Shown: piece after piece, positions 45,522 to 54,488 of the stretch | Layout: every line of letters starts with the position of its first letter | Numbering within the stretch: the first letter of the stretch is position 1 | NCBI GenBank assembly: GCA_027486405.1 | Contig: JAIXPD010000026.1 | Coordinates: 33,884 to 97,883 of the forward strand | Length of the DNA stretch: 64,000 nucleotides | Direction of reading: 5' to 3' | From: Azospirillum sp. | GTDB taxonomy: Bacteria; Pseudomonadota; Alphaproteobacteria; Azospirillales; Azospirillaceae | The notes under the pieces: model-generated | The model's database searches: none | What the model was told of the DNA's origin: nothing | Seen by the model: the letters and a program-made list of their open reading frames with translations, nothing else | Position numbers and translations under genes: made by a program

Positions 45522-46952
45522 ATGATCGCGCGTCTTCATCCCTATCGGGACCTCGTCACGCTGTCGGCCCCCATCGCCGGAATCCAGTTCGCCCAGGTCG
45601 CCCTGACCAGCACCGATCTGTTGATGATGGGGTTTCTCGGCGTTTCGGCGGTGGCCGCCGGCGGGTTGGCCATGCTGCTCTACAACCAATTGCGGACGAT
45701 GTGCGTCGGCATGGTGACGGGGGTCGGCAACCTCGTCGCCGCCGCCGTCGGGCGCGGCGAAAAACGAACCGGTGTCAAGGAGCCGGACGAAACCGCCCGC
45801 GCGGAGGTGCGCGGCCTGCTGCGCGCCTCCCTTCTGGTCGCCACCCTGGCCGCCGTCGTCGCCGCCGCCGTCCTGGCGTTGGCGAGTCTCCTTCTGCCCG
45901 TCCTGGGACAAGCGCCGGAGGTCGCCGCGCAGGCGCAGGGAATCATGCTGACGCTGGCCCCCGGCCTGCTGCCGATGCTGTGGCTGAACGTGCTGCGGCA
46001 ATTCGCGGTGGGCATGCGCCGGGCCGGGTCGCTGCTGCGGGTGACGGTGATCTCCATCGCCGTCAACGCTCTGCTGAACGCTGTGTTCATCTATGGCTGG
46101 CTGGGCCTGCCGCCGCTTGGTCTGGCGGGCGTCGGCCTGTCCACCACGCTGGTGCAGCTTTGGACCTGTCTGGTCTATCTGCGCACGGTCGGGCGCGATC
46201 CGCTGCTGGGTCCCTTGCTGACGCTGGACGCCTGGCGGGCCGACTGGGGGATCGTGAAGACGATCACTGGCCTGGGAACCCCCATCGCCCTGACCTACGG
46301 GTCGGAAGCCGCCATCACCTCCATCGCCACCCTGTTCATGGGCGGCTTCGGCGCGGTCGCGCTCGCCGCCTCCAACATCGTCAACCAGTTGGCCTACATC
46401 GTTTATCAGGTGAACATCGGCCTGTCGCAAGGCTCCTCCATCCTGGTCAGCCGCGCCATCGGCAAGGGGCGGACGCATGAGGTGGCCGACATCGCCCGGC
46501 GCGCCATGACCATCGGCCTGTCGATCATGACGGCGGTCGGGCTGCTCTACGCCGTCCTTCCGAGTGTTGTGCTGCGCCCCTTCCTTGGCGCGCAAGCCGA
46601 CCCCGCCGTCGTCGCGACGGCGACGACCCTGCTGTGGTTCGCCATCGCGCATCAGTATTTCAAGGGATCGCAGAACATCTGCGTCGGGTTGCTGCGCGGG
46701 TTGGGAAACACCAAGGCGGGTCTGACCAACACCTTGATCGGCTATTGGCTGATCGGCGTTCCCGCGATGGCGCTCTGCGCCCACCCGCTCGGGCTGGGCG
46801 GGCTGGGGGTCTGGTTCGGCCTTTGCCTGGGCTTCGGCGTGACCAGCCTGCTGCTGTGGCGGCGCTTTCTCTCCGACCTTGGGCGGCTGACCGGCGCGTC
46901 GTCGGCGCTCAATGCCCCGAACACCACTCCCATTTCAAAGGAAGCGCGTTGA
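45522..46952 (+). CDS. MATE family efflux transporter
   Basis: A 476-residue inner-membrane antiporter with about 12 hydrophobic helices and the MATE N-terminal pattern PIAGIQFAQVALTSTDLLMMGFLG, repeated in the second half (LGTPIALTYGSEAAI...MGGFGAVALAASNI). It precedes a complete iron-siderophore importer with a one-base gap to the next gene, so it probably exports a siderophore or a related compound. No siderophore synthesis gene is in the window. A 32-codon frame starting at 45427 overlaps its start as ATGA. Confidence 0.92.
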   Translation: MIARLHPYRDLVTLSAPIAGIQFAQVALTSTDLLMMGFLGVSAVAAGGLAMLLYNQLRTMCVGMVTGVGNLVAAAVGRGEKRTGVKEPDETARAEVRGLLRASLLVATLAAVVAAAVLALASLLLPVLGQAPEVAAQAQGIMLTLAPGLLPMLWLNVLRQFAVGMRRAGSLLRVTVISIAVNALLNAVFIYGWLGLPPLGLAGVGLSTTLVQLWTCLVYLRTVGRDPLLGPLLTLDAWRADWGIVKTITGLGTPIALTYGSEAAITSIATLFMGGFGAVALAASNIVNQLAYIVYQVNIGLSQGSSILVSRAIGKGRTHEVADIARRAMTIGLSIMTAVGLLYAVLPSVVLRPFLGAQADPAVVATATTLLWFAIAHQYFKGSQNICVGLLRGLGNTKAGLTNTLIGYWLIGVPAMALCAHPLGLGGLGVWFGLCLGFGVTSLLLWRRFLSDLGRLTGASSALNAPNTTPISKEAR

Positions 46953-46953
46953 C

Positions 46954-47922
46954 ATGACCTGGAGCCTCCCGAATGTCTGCCTGACCATCGGCATGGTCGC
47001 CGCCCTGGCCGTCGGGTCGGCGCGCGCGGACGACGCGCCGACCCGCAGCGTGGTCGACGCCCGTGGCGTGTCCGTGCAGGTTCCCGCCAAGCCGCAGCGC
47101 GTCGCGTCGATCTCCTACCTCGCCGCCGACGTCGCGCTGGCGGTGGGCGTGACGCCGGTCGCCACCACCTACATGACCGCTGGGCGGGAGCCGGATTATC
47201 TGCTGGGCCTGACGGCGGGCATGAAGAAGATCGGCCAACGGGCCAAGCCGAATCTGGAGCTGCTGGCCGAAGCCAAACCCGACCTGATCGTCGCCATGCG
47301 GCGCTACACCCAGGGCAACGCCGCCCAGTTCGAGAAGATCGCCCCCTACCTCGCCTACAACATGGAACTGCACAGCGAGAGCTTCAAAGAGGTGGCGGAA
47401 CTGGCGGCCCTGCTGGGCCAGCCCCAACGCGGCCAGGAGCTGAACGACGCCTTCCAAAAGCGCCTGGACGAGTACGCCGCCAAGGCACCGAAGGACAAAC
47501 ACCCGCGCTTTCAGATCATGTGGGCCGGGAACACCCCCTTCACCTTCCACACCGAGACCATGGCCGCCTGGATCGCGACCAAGCTCGGCGGCGAGAACAT
47601 CGCCGGCCCCATGGTCCAGGGTGGACGCTTTGGCCTGGAGATGAGCCTGGAATCCATGCTGGAGAAGGATCCCGAGGTGATCTTCGTCTATGATTCCGGG
47701 CCGGAACGCCCGCACCAGGCCAACCCGATCTGGAACCGCCTGTCGGCGGTGAAAAATGGCCGCGTCCATTATGTCGGGGACGAGTGGGTGGAGCCGAACG
47801 GCCCCATCGCGCGCGAACTCGTGCTGCGCGAGGCCGCCCATTTCCTCTACCCCGATCATTTCCCGGCGATCAACGTCAAGGCCGAAGCCGCCACGCTGAT
47901 CCCCGCCGCCGTTCAGAAGTGA
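46954..47922 (+). CDS. iron-siderophore ABC transporter, periplasmic binding protein (FecB/FhuD type)
   Basis: Captures ferric siderophore in the periplasm. The 322-residue protein has a signal peptide ending SARADD and the two-lobed class III binding-protein pattern: VVDARGVSVQVPAKPQRVASIS at the start, KPDLIVAMRRY, and the C-terminal ARELVLREAAHFLYPDHF. The ATG is set by AAGGAAG about 9 bases upstream; it sits one base after the MATE stop. Second gene of a Fur-type operon of five. Ligand class unknown. Confidence 0.92.
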   Translation: MTWSLPNVCLTIGMVAALAVGSARADDAPTRSVVDARGVSVQVPAKPQRVASISYLAADVALAVGVTPVATTYMTAGREPDYLLGLTAGMKKIGQRAKPNLELLAEAKPDLIVAMRRYTQGNAAQFEKIAPYLAYNMELHSESFKEVAELAALLGQPQRGQELNDAFQKRLDEYAAKAPKDKHPRFQIMWAGNTPFTFHTETMAAWIATKLGGENIAGPMVQGGRFGLEMSLESMLEKDPEVIFVYDSGPERPHQANPIWNRLSAVKNGRVHYVGDEWVEPNGPIARELVLREAAHFLYPDHFPAINVKAEAATLIPAAVQK

Positions 47923-47928
47923 CGGTCT

Positions 47929-48981
47929 GTGAAAAGCCGCCTGTCATCCGCCGCCGCGTCGGGGTGGAGTGAGCGTTGGCCGCCGAACGGATCCGTCCGT
48001 TCCGGCGCGCTGACGCTCGCCCTGCTCCTGGCGTCCGCGCTGCTGTGCGCCGGGGGGCTGTTGCTTGGCAGCCGTCCCTTGCGCCTCGACACGTTGCTGT
48101 CGGTTCTGCTGCACCCGAACGACGCCATCGAGTCGATTCTGGTGTGGACGTTGCGGTTGCCGCGCAGCCTGTGCGCCTTCGTCGGCGGGGTCGGGCTGGC
48201 GGTGTCCGGCCTGCTGTTGCAAACCCTGACGCGCAATCCGCTGGCCGGGCCGGGGCTGACCGGCGTCACCTCCGGCGCGGTGACGGCCATCTTGCTGTGC
48301 TTCGTCCTGCTTCCCGGCTTTTCGTCGGCTTATTACCCGCTGGTCGGCTTGCTGGGCGGCCTGTCCGCCGCCCTGACCACGGCCTGGATCGCAAGAGGCG
48401 GCGGCCCGATGCGCCTGGCGTTGGGCGGCATCAGCGTGTCGCTGCTTCTGGGGGCCGTCACCACCTATCTGATCTTGCTGAGCGGCCCGCAATCGACGGC
48501 GTTGTTCTTCTGGTTGTCGGGCGGCTTTCAGGGCGGCTCCTGGCCGCAACTGCTGGCGATGACGCCCTGGGTCTTCATCGGTCTGGGCGGTGCGTTGGCC
48601 TGCCTGCGCGTCATCACCCTGTTCGGGTTGAGCGAGCAGGCCGCCGCCGGAATGGGGGTGAACATGGCCCTGTGGAAGCCGGTTTTGCTGCTGCTGGCGG
48701 TTCTGCCGGTCGCCGGGGTCGCCCCGGTCGCCGGGCATGTCGCCTTCGTCGGGCTGGCCTCCCCGCACATCGCCCGGCTGCTGAATCCCCCCGGTCCCGG
48801 CTGGCTGATCGGGCTGACCGCCGCGCTGGGCGGGACCATGGTGGTGGCCGCCGATCTGGCGGCGCGCACCATCGTTCTGCCGCGCGAGATCCCCGTCAGC
48901 ATCGTCGCGGCGCTGATCGGCGGCCCGGTCTTCCTCCATCTGGTCCGCCGCCACCGCTTTTCCTCCCAGGCCGAGGTGTGA
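47929..48981 (+). CDS. iron-siderophore ABC transporter permease (FecCD family)
   Basis: A 350-residue inner-membrane permease with about nine TM helices. TLRLPRSLCAFVGGVGLAVSGLLLQTLTRNPLAGPGLTGV is the FecCD core, given here by its ends TLRLPRSLCA and NPLAGPGLTG; FVGLASPHIARLL near the C-terminus is the second hallmark. GTG start seven bases after the binding-protein stop, with a weak ribosome site. It pairs with the next permease as a heterodimer. Confidence 0.94.
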   Translation: MKSRLSSAAASGWSERWPPNGSVRSGALTLALLLASALLCAGGLLLGSRPLRLDTLLSVLLHPNDAIESILVWTLRLPRSLCAFVGGVGLAVSGLLLQTLTRNPLAGPGLTGVTSGAVTAILLCFVLLPGFSSAYYPLVGLLGGLSAALTTAWIARGGGPMRLALGGISVSLLLGAVTTYLILLSGPQSTALFFWLSGGFQGGSWPQLLAMTPWVFIGLGGALACLRVITLFGLSEQAAAGMGVNMALWKPVLLLLAVLPVAGVAPVAGHVAFVGLASPHIARLLNPPGPGWLIGLTAALGGTMVVAADLAARTIVLPREIPVSIVAALIGGPVFLHLVRRHRFSSQAEV

Positions 48982-48983
48982 GG

Positions 48984-50027
48984 ATGGACCGCGCCATACC
49001 CTCCCCCCTTCCCCGCGCCCGCTCGGGCTGGCTTCTGCTGTCGGGTTGCCTGCTGGCCGTCGCCCTGTCGCTGCCCATGGCGGTTCTGCTGGGGGTCGCC
49101 GACATTCCGCTGTCCGACAGCCTCGCCGCGCTGACCGGCGGCGGAAGCGCGATGGCCCGCTCCATCCTGCTCGATTTCCGCTTGCCGCGCGTCGCCACCG
49201 GCGTGCTGGCGGGGATCAATTTCGCCGTCGCCGGTCTGCTGTTGCAGCGGATCACCCGCAACCCGCTGGCCGATCCGTCGATTCTCGGGATTTCGCAGGG
49301 GGCCACCCTGGCGGTCGCCGTCTTCCTGCTGTTCAGCGTCTACCGCCACGCGCCGGGCGGCAACACCCTGCCGGAACTGCCAGTCGCCTGGTTGCCGACG
49401 GTCGGCACGCTGGGGGGATTGGGCGCCGCCGGTCTGGTCCATCTGTTGGCCCTTCGCCACGACCTCGGCCCGATGCGCGTCACCCTGTGCGGCGTCGCCA
49501 TCGGCGCGCTGCTGCACGCGCTGGCGATGGGCGTCATCGCCGGATGGGGATCCACCCGGATCGAGATCCTGCTGGAATGGCTGGCGGGCAGCCTCTACGC
49601 CCGCAGTTGGGAGCACGCCGCGTTTCTCGCCCCCTTCACGCTCGCCGGGCTGACGGCGCTGCCGCTGATCCTGCGCCCGCTGGATTTGCTGAGTCTGGAA
49701 GCATCGGTCGCCCGCTCCTTCGGGCTGTCCTATCAGCGGCATTTCACGTTGGTTCTGTGTCTGGCCTCCGGCCTTGCCGCCAGCGCGGTGGGGGCCGTCG
49801 GGCCGATCGCCTTCGTCGGCCTGCTGACGCCGCATCTGGCGCGTTTTGTCGTCGGGCGTCGCCGTCGCCTTCTGCTGCCGGTGACGATCACGCTGGGCGC
49901 GGTCGTGGTGACGGCGGGGGATTTGGCCGGGCGGTTGCTGGGCGGTGCCGAGGAAATCCCCATCGGCGTGGTTACGGCTCTGTTCGGCGTTCCTGTTCTG
50001 ATTGTCTTGCTTCGGAAAACTCCGTGA
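48984..50027 (+). CDS. iron-siderophore ABC transporter permease (FecCD family), second subunit
   Basis: A 347-residue permease starting MDRAIPSPLP two bases after the first permease stop, with AGG as the only ribosome signal. LDFRLPRVATGVLAGINFAVAGLLLQRITRNPLADPSILG, abbreviated here as FRLPRVATG...NPLADPSILG, and FVGLLTPHLARFVVG mark the FecCD fold. The longer upstream extension of this frame overlaps the other permease and is not real. Confidence 0.94.
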   Translation: MDRAIPSPLPRARSGWLLLSGCLLAVALSLPMAVLLGVADIPLSDSLAALTGGGSAMARSILLDFRLPRVATGVLAGINFAVAGLLLQRITRNPLADPSILGISQGATLAVAVFLLFSVYRHAPGGNTLPELPVAWLPTVGTLGGLGAAGLVHLLALRHDLGPMRVTLCGVAIGALLHALAMGVIAGWGSTRIEILLEWLAGSLYARSWEHAAFLAPFTLAGLTALPLILRPLDLLSLEASVARSFGLSYQRHFTLVLCLASGLAASAVGAVGPIAFVGLLTPHLARFVVGRRRRLLLPVTITLGAVVVTAGDLAGRLLGGAEEIPIGVVTALFGVPVLIVLLRKTP

Positions 50028-50034
50028 GGGCGCG

Positions 50035-50832
50035 ATGCCGGTTCTTTGTTCCCACCTGTCCGTCGCCTATGGCCGCCGCCCGGCGTTGACCGATTTTCGC
50101 CTGTCGCTCCAGCCCGGCGAGATTCGCGGCTTGATCGGGCCGAACGGCTCGGGCAAAAGCACGGCGCTGCAAAGCATCGCCGGTCTGATCCAACCAACCG
50201 GCGGGCGGGTGGAGATCGACGGACGCCCCGTCCACGCCCTGCCCCGCCGCGCGCTGGCGCAAAAGCTGGCCTATCTGCCGCAACAGCCCACAGCACCGGA
50301 GGACATGACGGTCGAGCAACTGGTCCGCCAGGGCCGCTTCGCCCATGTCGGGCTGTTCCGCCGCTATGGGCCGGAGGATGAGGACGCCATCCGCTGGGCG
50401 CTGGACAACACCGGACTGACCACATTGGCCGAACGCAGCCTGCGCGAATTGTCGGGCGGGGAGCGCCAGCGCGCCTGGATCGCGGCGGCGCTGGCCCAGC
50501 AGGCGCAGGTTCTGCTGTTGGACGAGCCGACCTCCTTCCTCGACATCGGCCATCAGGTGGAGGTGCTCGACCTTGTCCACCGTTTGAGCCGGGAGCGGGG
50601 CGTCGCCGTCATCATGGCGATTCACGACATCAATCAGGCGATGGCGGTGTGCGACGCCATTTCCCTGCTGCAAAAGGGCGTCTTGATGTTCGACGGCCCC
50701 CCGACGGCCTTGGCCGACAGCGGTCTGATCGAAACGGTGTTCCGGGTGACGGGACGCTTTGTCCACGTCGCCGACGGTGCCGCCCCGCATTTCGACGTCA
50801 GCCTCGCTCAACGTCGGTCGGCCCGCCATTAA
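50035..50832 (+). CDS. iron-siderophore ABC transporter ATP-binding protein (FecE/FhuC type)
   Basis: Powers ferric siderophore import. The 265-residue protein has Walker A GPNGSGKST, signature LSGGERQRAW, Walker B VLLLDEPTSFLDI and the H-loop IHDINQA. GAGGG lies before the ATG, which is seven bases after the second permease stop. Last gene of the MATE-binding protein-permease-permease-ATPase operon. Confidence 0.96.
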   Translation: MPVLCSHLSVAYGRRPALTDFRLSLQPGEIRGLIGPNGSGKSTALQSIAGLIQPTGGRVEIDGRPVHALPRRALAQKLAYLPQQPTAPEDMTVEQLVRQGRFAHVGLFRRYGPEDEDAIRWALDNTGLTTLAERSLRELSGGERQRAWIAAALAQQAQVLLLDEPTSFLDIGHQVEVLDLVHRLSRERGVAVIMAIHDINQAMAVCDAISLLQKGVLMFDGPPTALADSGLIETVFRVTGRFVHVADGAAPHFDVSLAQRRSARH

Positions 50833-51034
50833 CGCGCGGTCCGGCGCAGTCCTTCCGCGACTGTCACGCCCGCTTCCTGTTGGTGAGCTATTCCGGCACC
50901 TGGATGCTGGCGCTGAAGCCGTGATCGGCGGATCATCCGGGGGGCCGGTCGCCGTCATGCCCAGCCAAAGGTGCGACACAATGTCATCGTTCGACAAACC
51001 ATGTGGAAAGCGTCACGGCTGGTGATTGCCCCCC

Positions 51035-51508
51035 ATGGTTTCCTGTGCGAAGAATGATCCGCGATTTGTGCGTGCCTCCTTCCGAAAGCGCTGTTGCCCT
51101 GTGTCTCCGTTCCGCCGCCTTGCCCTGGGATGTCGCCGCGTCGGCCTGATGGCTGGCGTGCTGGCGTTTCTGTGCCAAGTGTTGGCGTGGAGCGTGGCGA
51201 TGCCCGCCGTCTCGCTGGCGGCGTCCGCCGAGCGCATCACCATCTGTTCGGTCGATGGGGTCAAGACGATCAAGATCGGCCCCGACGGGCAGGCGATCCC
51301 TGATGATGACCAGGGCAAGGCGGGCGTGACCGGCCATTGCCCGCTCTGCCCGCTGGTGGCGGGAGCCGGGTTGCCGCCGGTTGCGCCGCTGGCGCTGCCG
51401 ACCGAACGGGTTGCCGCGCACGACGCGCGCGCCTTGCCCGGCGACGCCATCGCCGCCGGATGGTTCCTGTCCAGCCTCCAGGCCCGCGCCCCGCCGTCCG
51501 TCGGCTGA
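51035..51508 (+). CDS. DUF2946-like membrane-anchored protein
   Basis: About 157 residues. A basic N-terminus leads to one hydrophobic helix (LMAGVLAFLCQVLAWSVAM), then ITICSVDGVKTIKIGPDG and HCPLCPL, and a C-terminal GWFLSSLQARAPPS. The CxxC in a short periplasmic domain is the family hallmark; such genes often lie near copper or respiratory genes. The start is uncertain (ATG 51035, or GTG 51102 after a long basic stretch). Its nearest relative in the window is at 61455, which shares CPLCPL and the last 20 residues almost exactly. Function unknown; metal binding inferred. Confidence 0.75.
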   Translation: MVSCAKNDPRFVRASFRKRCCPVSPFRRLALGCRRVGLMAGVLAFLCQVLAWSVAMPAVSLAASAERITICSVDGVKTIKIGPDGQAIPDDDQGKAGVTGHCPLCPLVAGAGLPPVAPLALPTERVAAHDARALPGDAIAAGWFLSSLQARAPPSVG

Positions 51509-51883
51509 CCGGAGCGATTTTTCGCGCGCGGACCCCGCCCGCCCCGTTGGCGTGCGCGTGGCACCCCCCGCCCGCCTTGTGAATCCCCGGCATCTCCAGC
51601 GGTCGCTGCGGCCCGTCCGAGCACACCAAACCTCCTCCGCGCCGGGGATCCGCGTCGCTTGCGGATTCATACAAACGGAAAGGAAGTGTGGCCGTTATCC
51701 GCCCCTTTCACGGCACAATCCGTGCGTTGCGCGCCCCGCTGCCCTGGGGCCGCGCCCCCATCCCCCGGCCATTTCCCGGCCATTTCCCGGGTGATCCCAT
51801 GATGGTGTTCCTGTCCTCCACGCCCGTCCCGTTCCGTTCTCTGGCGCCCGTCTGAGGCGACGACCGGAACCGCGAGCGGCGTC
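51509..51883. other. intergenic region between two DUF2946-like genes
   Basis: 375 bases with no convincing gene. It holds an 11-bp tandem repeat GGCCATTTCCC near 51768-51789 and a possible 18-codon frame at 51799 without support. Promoter elements for the cyd block may be here but I cannot place them. Confidence 0.4.
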
Positions 51884-52354
51884 ATGACCGCGTTCCATCC
51901 CTCTGCCAAGCGCACGCCTGTTGGGCGCATCTTTGGCCTGCGGCCCGACCGCCGCCGCCGGATCGGCGCGGGCGCGGGCGTGTGGCTGCTGCTGGTCCAT
52001 CTGCTGGCGCTTGGCGGACAGCCGCCGCGCGCCGACGCGCCGTCGTCGCCCCTGTTCGCGCAGGATGTGTCCGGCGACCGCATCGTGATTTGCACGGCCG
52101 GCGGCATGGTCGTGATCGACCGCGCCACCGGCCAACCCGTGCCGCCCGACGCCGATGGGCATCACGGCGATTTGTGTCTGTTCTGCCTGCCCGGTTTGCA
52201 GGGCGGCACCGATCTGCCGACGGTCGCAACGCTGGCCCTGCCCACGGTCGCGCTGTGCCCGCCCCTGTATTCCGACCGTCCGCACCCACAGCTCTCCGCC
52301 CGTCCGGTCGGGGTGGCGTGGCCGCGCGGGCCGCCGTGGGGGTTCCCGACCTGA
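51884..52354 (+). CDS. DUF2946-like protein, diverged copy
   Basis: A 156-residue protein with one N-terminal hydrophobic helix (GAGAGVWLLLVHLLALGG) and the shared core IVICTAGGMVVIDRATG followed by CLFCLPG. Only the CxxC and the strand before it match the other two copies; the C-terminus is different (Pro-rich). GAGCGG lies before the ATG. It is the gene before the cytochrome bd block, 106 bases upstream of the next start, so it may be cotranscribed with it. Role in metal or redox handling for the oxidase is a guess. Confidence 0.6.
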   Translation: MTAFHPSAKRTPVGRIFGLRPDRRRRIGAGAGVWLLLVHLLALGGQPPRADAPSSPLFAQDVSGDRIVICTAGGMVVIDRATGQPVPPDADGHHGDLCLFCLPGLQGGTDLPTVATLALPTVALCPPLYSDRPHPQLSARPVGVAWPRGPPWGFPT

Positions 52355-52460
52355 TGGAGCCGACGGCCCATCCCGACACCCCGCCCTTGCGCGGGGCCGG
52401 GATGGGCCATTCATCGACCGTGGGCGGCCCTTGCCGCCGCCCGCCGAGGAACCTGTTGCC

Positions 52461-52739
52461 ATGCCTCTGTCCGACCGTTCCCACGGGCGACCGCCGCCCG
52501 GTTGGCGGCTGTTCTGCCGCCTGCTGCCCGGCTTCGCCGCCGGGGCCTTTGGCGGCGGCCTGTTCGTGGCGTTGCTGCTGGCCTTTGACGTCGCGGGCCT
52601 GCGCACGCTGCTGCACAGCGCCGACCGCCCGCCGCATTGGAGCCTGTTCCTGTCCCTTCCCGTGCTGTTCGGGCTGTTGGGGATGGTGGTTGCGCCCTGC
52701 CTCAACCGCCCATCCGACGTTCGGGAGATGGACCGATGA
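52461..52739 (+). CDS. small two-helix membrane protein of the cyd block, function unknown
   Basis: A 92-residue protein with two TM helices (FAAGAFGGGLFVALLLAFDV and LFLSLPVLFGLLGMVVAP). GAGGA lies 11 bases before the ATG. Its stop overlaps the start of cydP as ATGA, so it is translated with the cytochrome bd genes. I know no family for it; a bd assembly or accessory subunit role is suggested only by position. Confidence 0.75.
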   Translation: MPLSDRSHGRPPPGWRLFCRLLPGFAAGAFGGGLFVALLLAFDVAGLRTLLHSADRPPHWSLFLSLPVLFGLLGMVVAPCLNRPSDVREMDR

Positions 52740-52900
52740 CGGACCGCCCGTTGGCCCGCGCCATCGCCGTCACGCTGCTGGTCAAGCTGTGCGTGGTGGT
52801 GGCGATGCGGCTGTTCCTGTTCGACGCGGCGCACCGCCCGGTGATCGACGAGTCCGCAATGGACGACCGTCTGACCGTTCCGGCGTCGCCGCGCTCATAA
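52736..52900 (+). CDS. cydP: cytochrome bd accessory small subunit CydP
   Basis: A 54-residue protein: MTDRPLARAIAVTLLVKLCV and one TM helix that continues to LFDAAHRPVI. The short length, the leading basic residues and the single helix with LLVKL match the CydP family found just upstream of cydAB in many proteobacteria. Starts within the stop of the previous gene (ATGA) and ends 15 bases before cydA. Small, so recognition rests on pattern plus position. Confidence 0.75.
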   Translation: MTDRPLARAIAVTLLVKLCVVVAMRLFLFDAAHRPVIDESAMDDRLTVPASPRS

Positions 52901-52915
52901 GGATGTCTGTTCACG

Positions 52916-54475
52916 ATGTTTGATTTGGATCCGTCGAGCCTGTCGCGCCTGCAATTCGGCATGACCGCGCTCTATCATTTTCTGTTCGTGCCCCTGACGC
53001 TGGGGCTGTCCTTCCTGCTGGCCATCATGGAAAGCGTTTACGTGATGACCGGGCGCGCCATCTGGCGCGACATGACCAAATTTTGGGGCAAGCTGTTCGG
53101 CATCAACTTCGCCATGGGGGTCGCCACCGGCATCACCATGGAGTTCCAGTTCGGCACCAACTGGGCCTATTACAGCCATTATGTCGGCGACATCTTCGGC
53201 GCGCCGCTGGCCATCGAAGGGTTGATGGCCTTCTTTCTGGAATCGAGCTTCGTCGGCCTGTTCTTCTTCGGTTGGGACCGGCTGTCCAAGCTGGGCCATC
53301 TGACGGTGACGTGGCTGGTCGCCATCGGGTCCAACCTGTCGGCCCTGTGGATCCTGATCGCCAACGGCTGGATGCAGAATCCGGTCGGCGCGGTGTTCAA
53401 CCCCGACACCATGCGGATGGAGCTGACCTCCTTCTGGGAGCTGATGTTCAACCCGGTGGCGCAGTCGAAGTTCGTCCACACCGTCAGCGCCGGTTACGTC
53501 ACCGGATCCATGTTCGTGCTGTCGGTCAGCGCCTATTACCTGCTGAAGGGGCGGCACGCCGCCTTTGCCAAGCGGTCGATGATCGTCGCCTCGGCCTTCG
53601 GGCTGGCCTCCGCCCTGTCGGTGGTGGTGCTGGGGGACGAAAGCGGTTACGCCGTCTCCGAACACCAGAAAATGAAGCTCGCCGCCATTGAGGCGATGTG
53701 GGAGACGGAAGCCGCCCCCGCCGGTTTCACCCTGTTCGCCATTCCCGACACCAAGAACCGCGTCAACCACGCCGAGGTGAAGGTGCCCTGGGCGCTGGGG
53801 TTGATCGCCACCCGCTCCACCGACACCGTGCTGCCCGGCATCGACGATCTGGTGGCGCGGGCGGAGCGGCGCATCCGCAACGGTCTGGTCGCCTATGACG
53901 CGTTGGAGCGGCTGCGCGCCAACCGAGCCGACGGAGAGGCCCGCACGACCCTGGCCGCCCACGCCGCCGATCTGGGCCACGCGCTGCTGTTGAAACGTTA
54001 CCTCGCCGACCCGCGCAAGGCGGATGACGCCACCATCGCCAAGGCCGCGCGCGACACGGTCCCGGGGGTGGGGCCGCTGTTCTGGGGCTTCCGCATCATG
54101 GTGGCGCTGGGCTTCTTCTTCATTGGCTTGTTCGTCTGGGCCTTCGCCCTGTCCTGCCGCCGGGATTTCAGCCACCCGCTGTTCCTGAAAATCTGCCTGT
54201 GGTCCATGCCGCTGCCCTGGCTCGCCGCCGAACTGGGTTGGTTCGTGGCCGAATACGGGCGTCAACCCTGGTCGATCGACGGGGTGTTGCCGACCTTCCT
54301 CGCCTCCTCCTCGGTGTCGGTGGCGCAGGTGCTGTTCACCCTGACCGGCTTCGTCCTGTTCTATTCGTCGCTGGCCGTCGTCGATGTCGTGCTGATGCGC
54401 AAATACATCCGGTTCGGTCCGGCCGAGGCGCTGCGCCCATTGCCCGCCGCGCCCGCCCTCCAACCCGCCGAATAA
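52916..54475 (+). CDS. cydA: cytochrome bd ubiquinol oxidase subunit I
   Basis: High-affinity quinol oxidase subunit carrying hemes b558, b595 and d. In 519 residues, the heme-ligand His near residue 20 (ALYHFLF) and the His in KFVHTVSAGY are present, and the quinol-binding Q-loop is of the long type (GDESGYAVSEHQKMKLAAIE). The C-terminal helices include WFVAEYGRQPW. First large gene of the cyd operon. Supports respiration at low oxygen. Confidence 0.97.
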   Translation: MFDLDPSSLSRLQFGMTALYHFLFVPLTLGLSFLLAIMESVYVMTGRAIWRDMTKFWGKLFGINFAMGVATGITMEFQFGTNWAYYSHYVGDIFGAPLAIEGLMAFFLESSFVGLFFFGWDRLSKLGHLTVTWLVAIGSNLSALWILIANGWMQNPVGAVFNPDTMRMELTSFWELMFNPVAQSKFVHTVSAGYVTGSMFVLSVSAYYLLKGRHAAFAKRSMIVASAFGLASALSVVVLGDESGYAVSEHQKMKLAAIEAMWETEAAPAGFTLFAIPDTKNRVNHAEVKVPWALGLIATRSTDTVLPGIDDLVARAERRIRNGLVAYDALERLRANRADGEARTTLAAHAADLGHALLLKRYLADPRKADDATIAKAARDTVPGVGPLFWGFRIMVALGFFFIGLFVWAFALSCRRDFSHPLFLKICLWSMPLPWLAAELGWFVAEYGRQPWSIDGVLPTFLASSSVSVAQVLFTLTGFVLFYSSLAVVDVVLMRKYIRFGPAEALRPLPAAPALQPAE

Positions 54476-54488
54476 GGGGTGAGATCCA

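Noticed and set aside
47976..48983. Extended N-terminus of the second permease
   Set aside because: That stretch lies in another frame of the first permease and has no membrane helices of its own; the real start follows the first permease stop.
51799..51855. 18-codon frame MMVFLSSTPVP
   Set aside because: No ribosome site and no downstream coupling.
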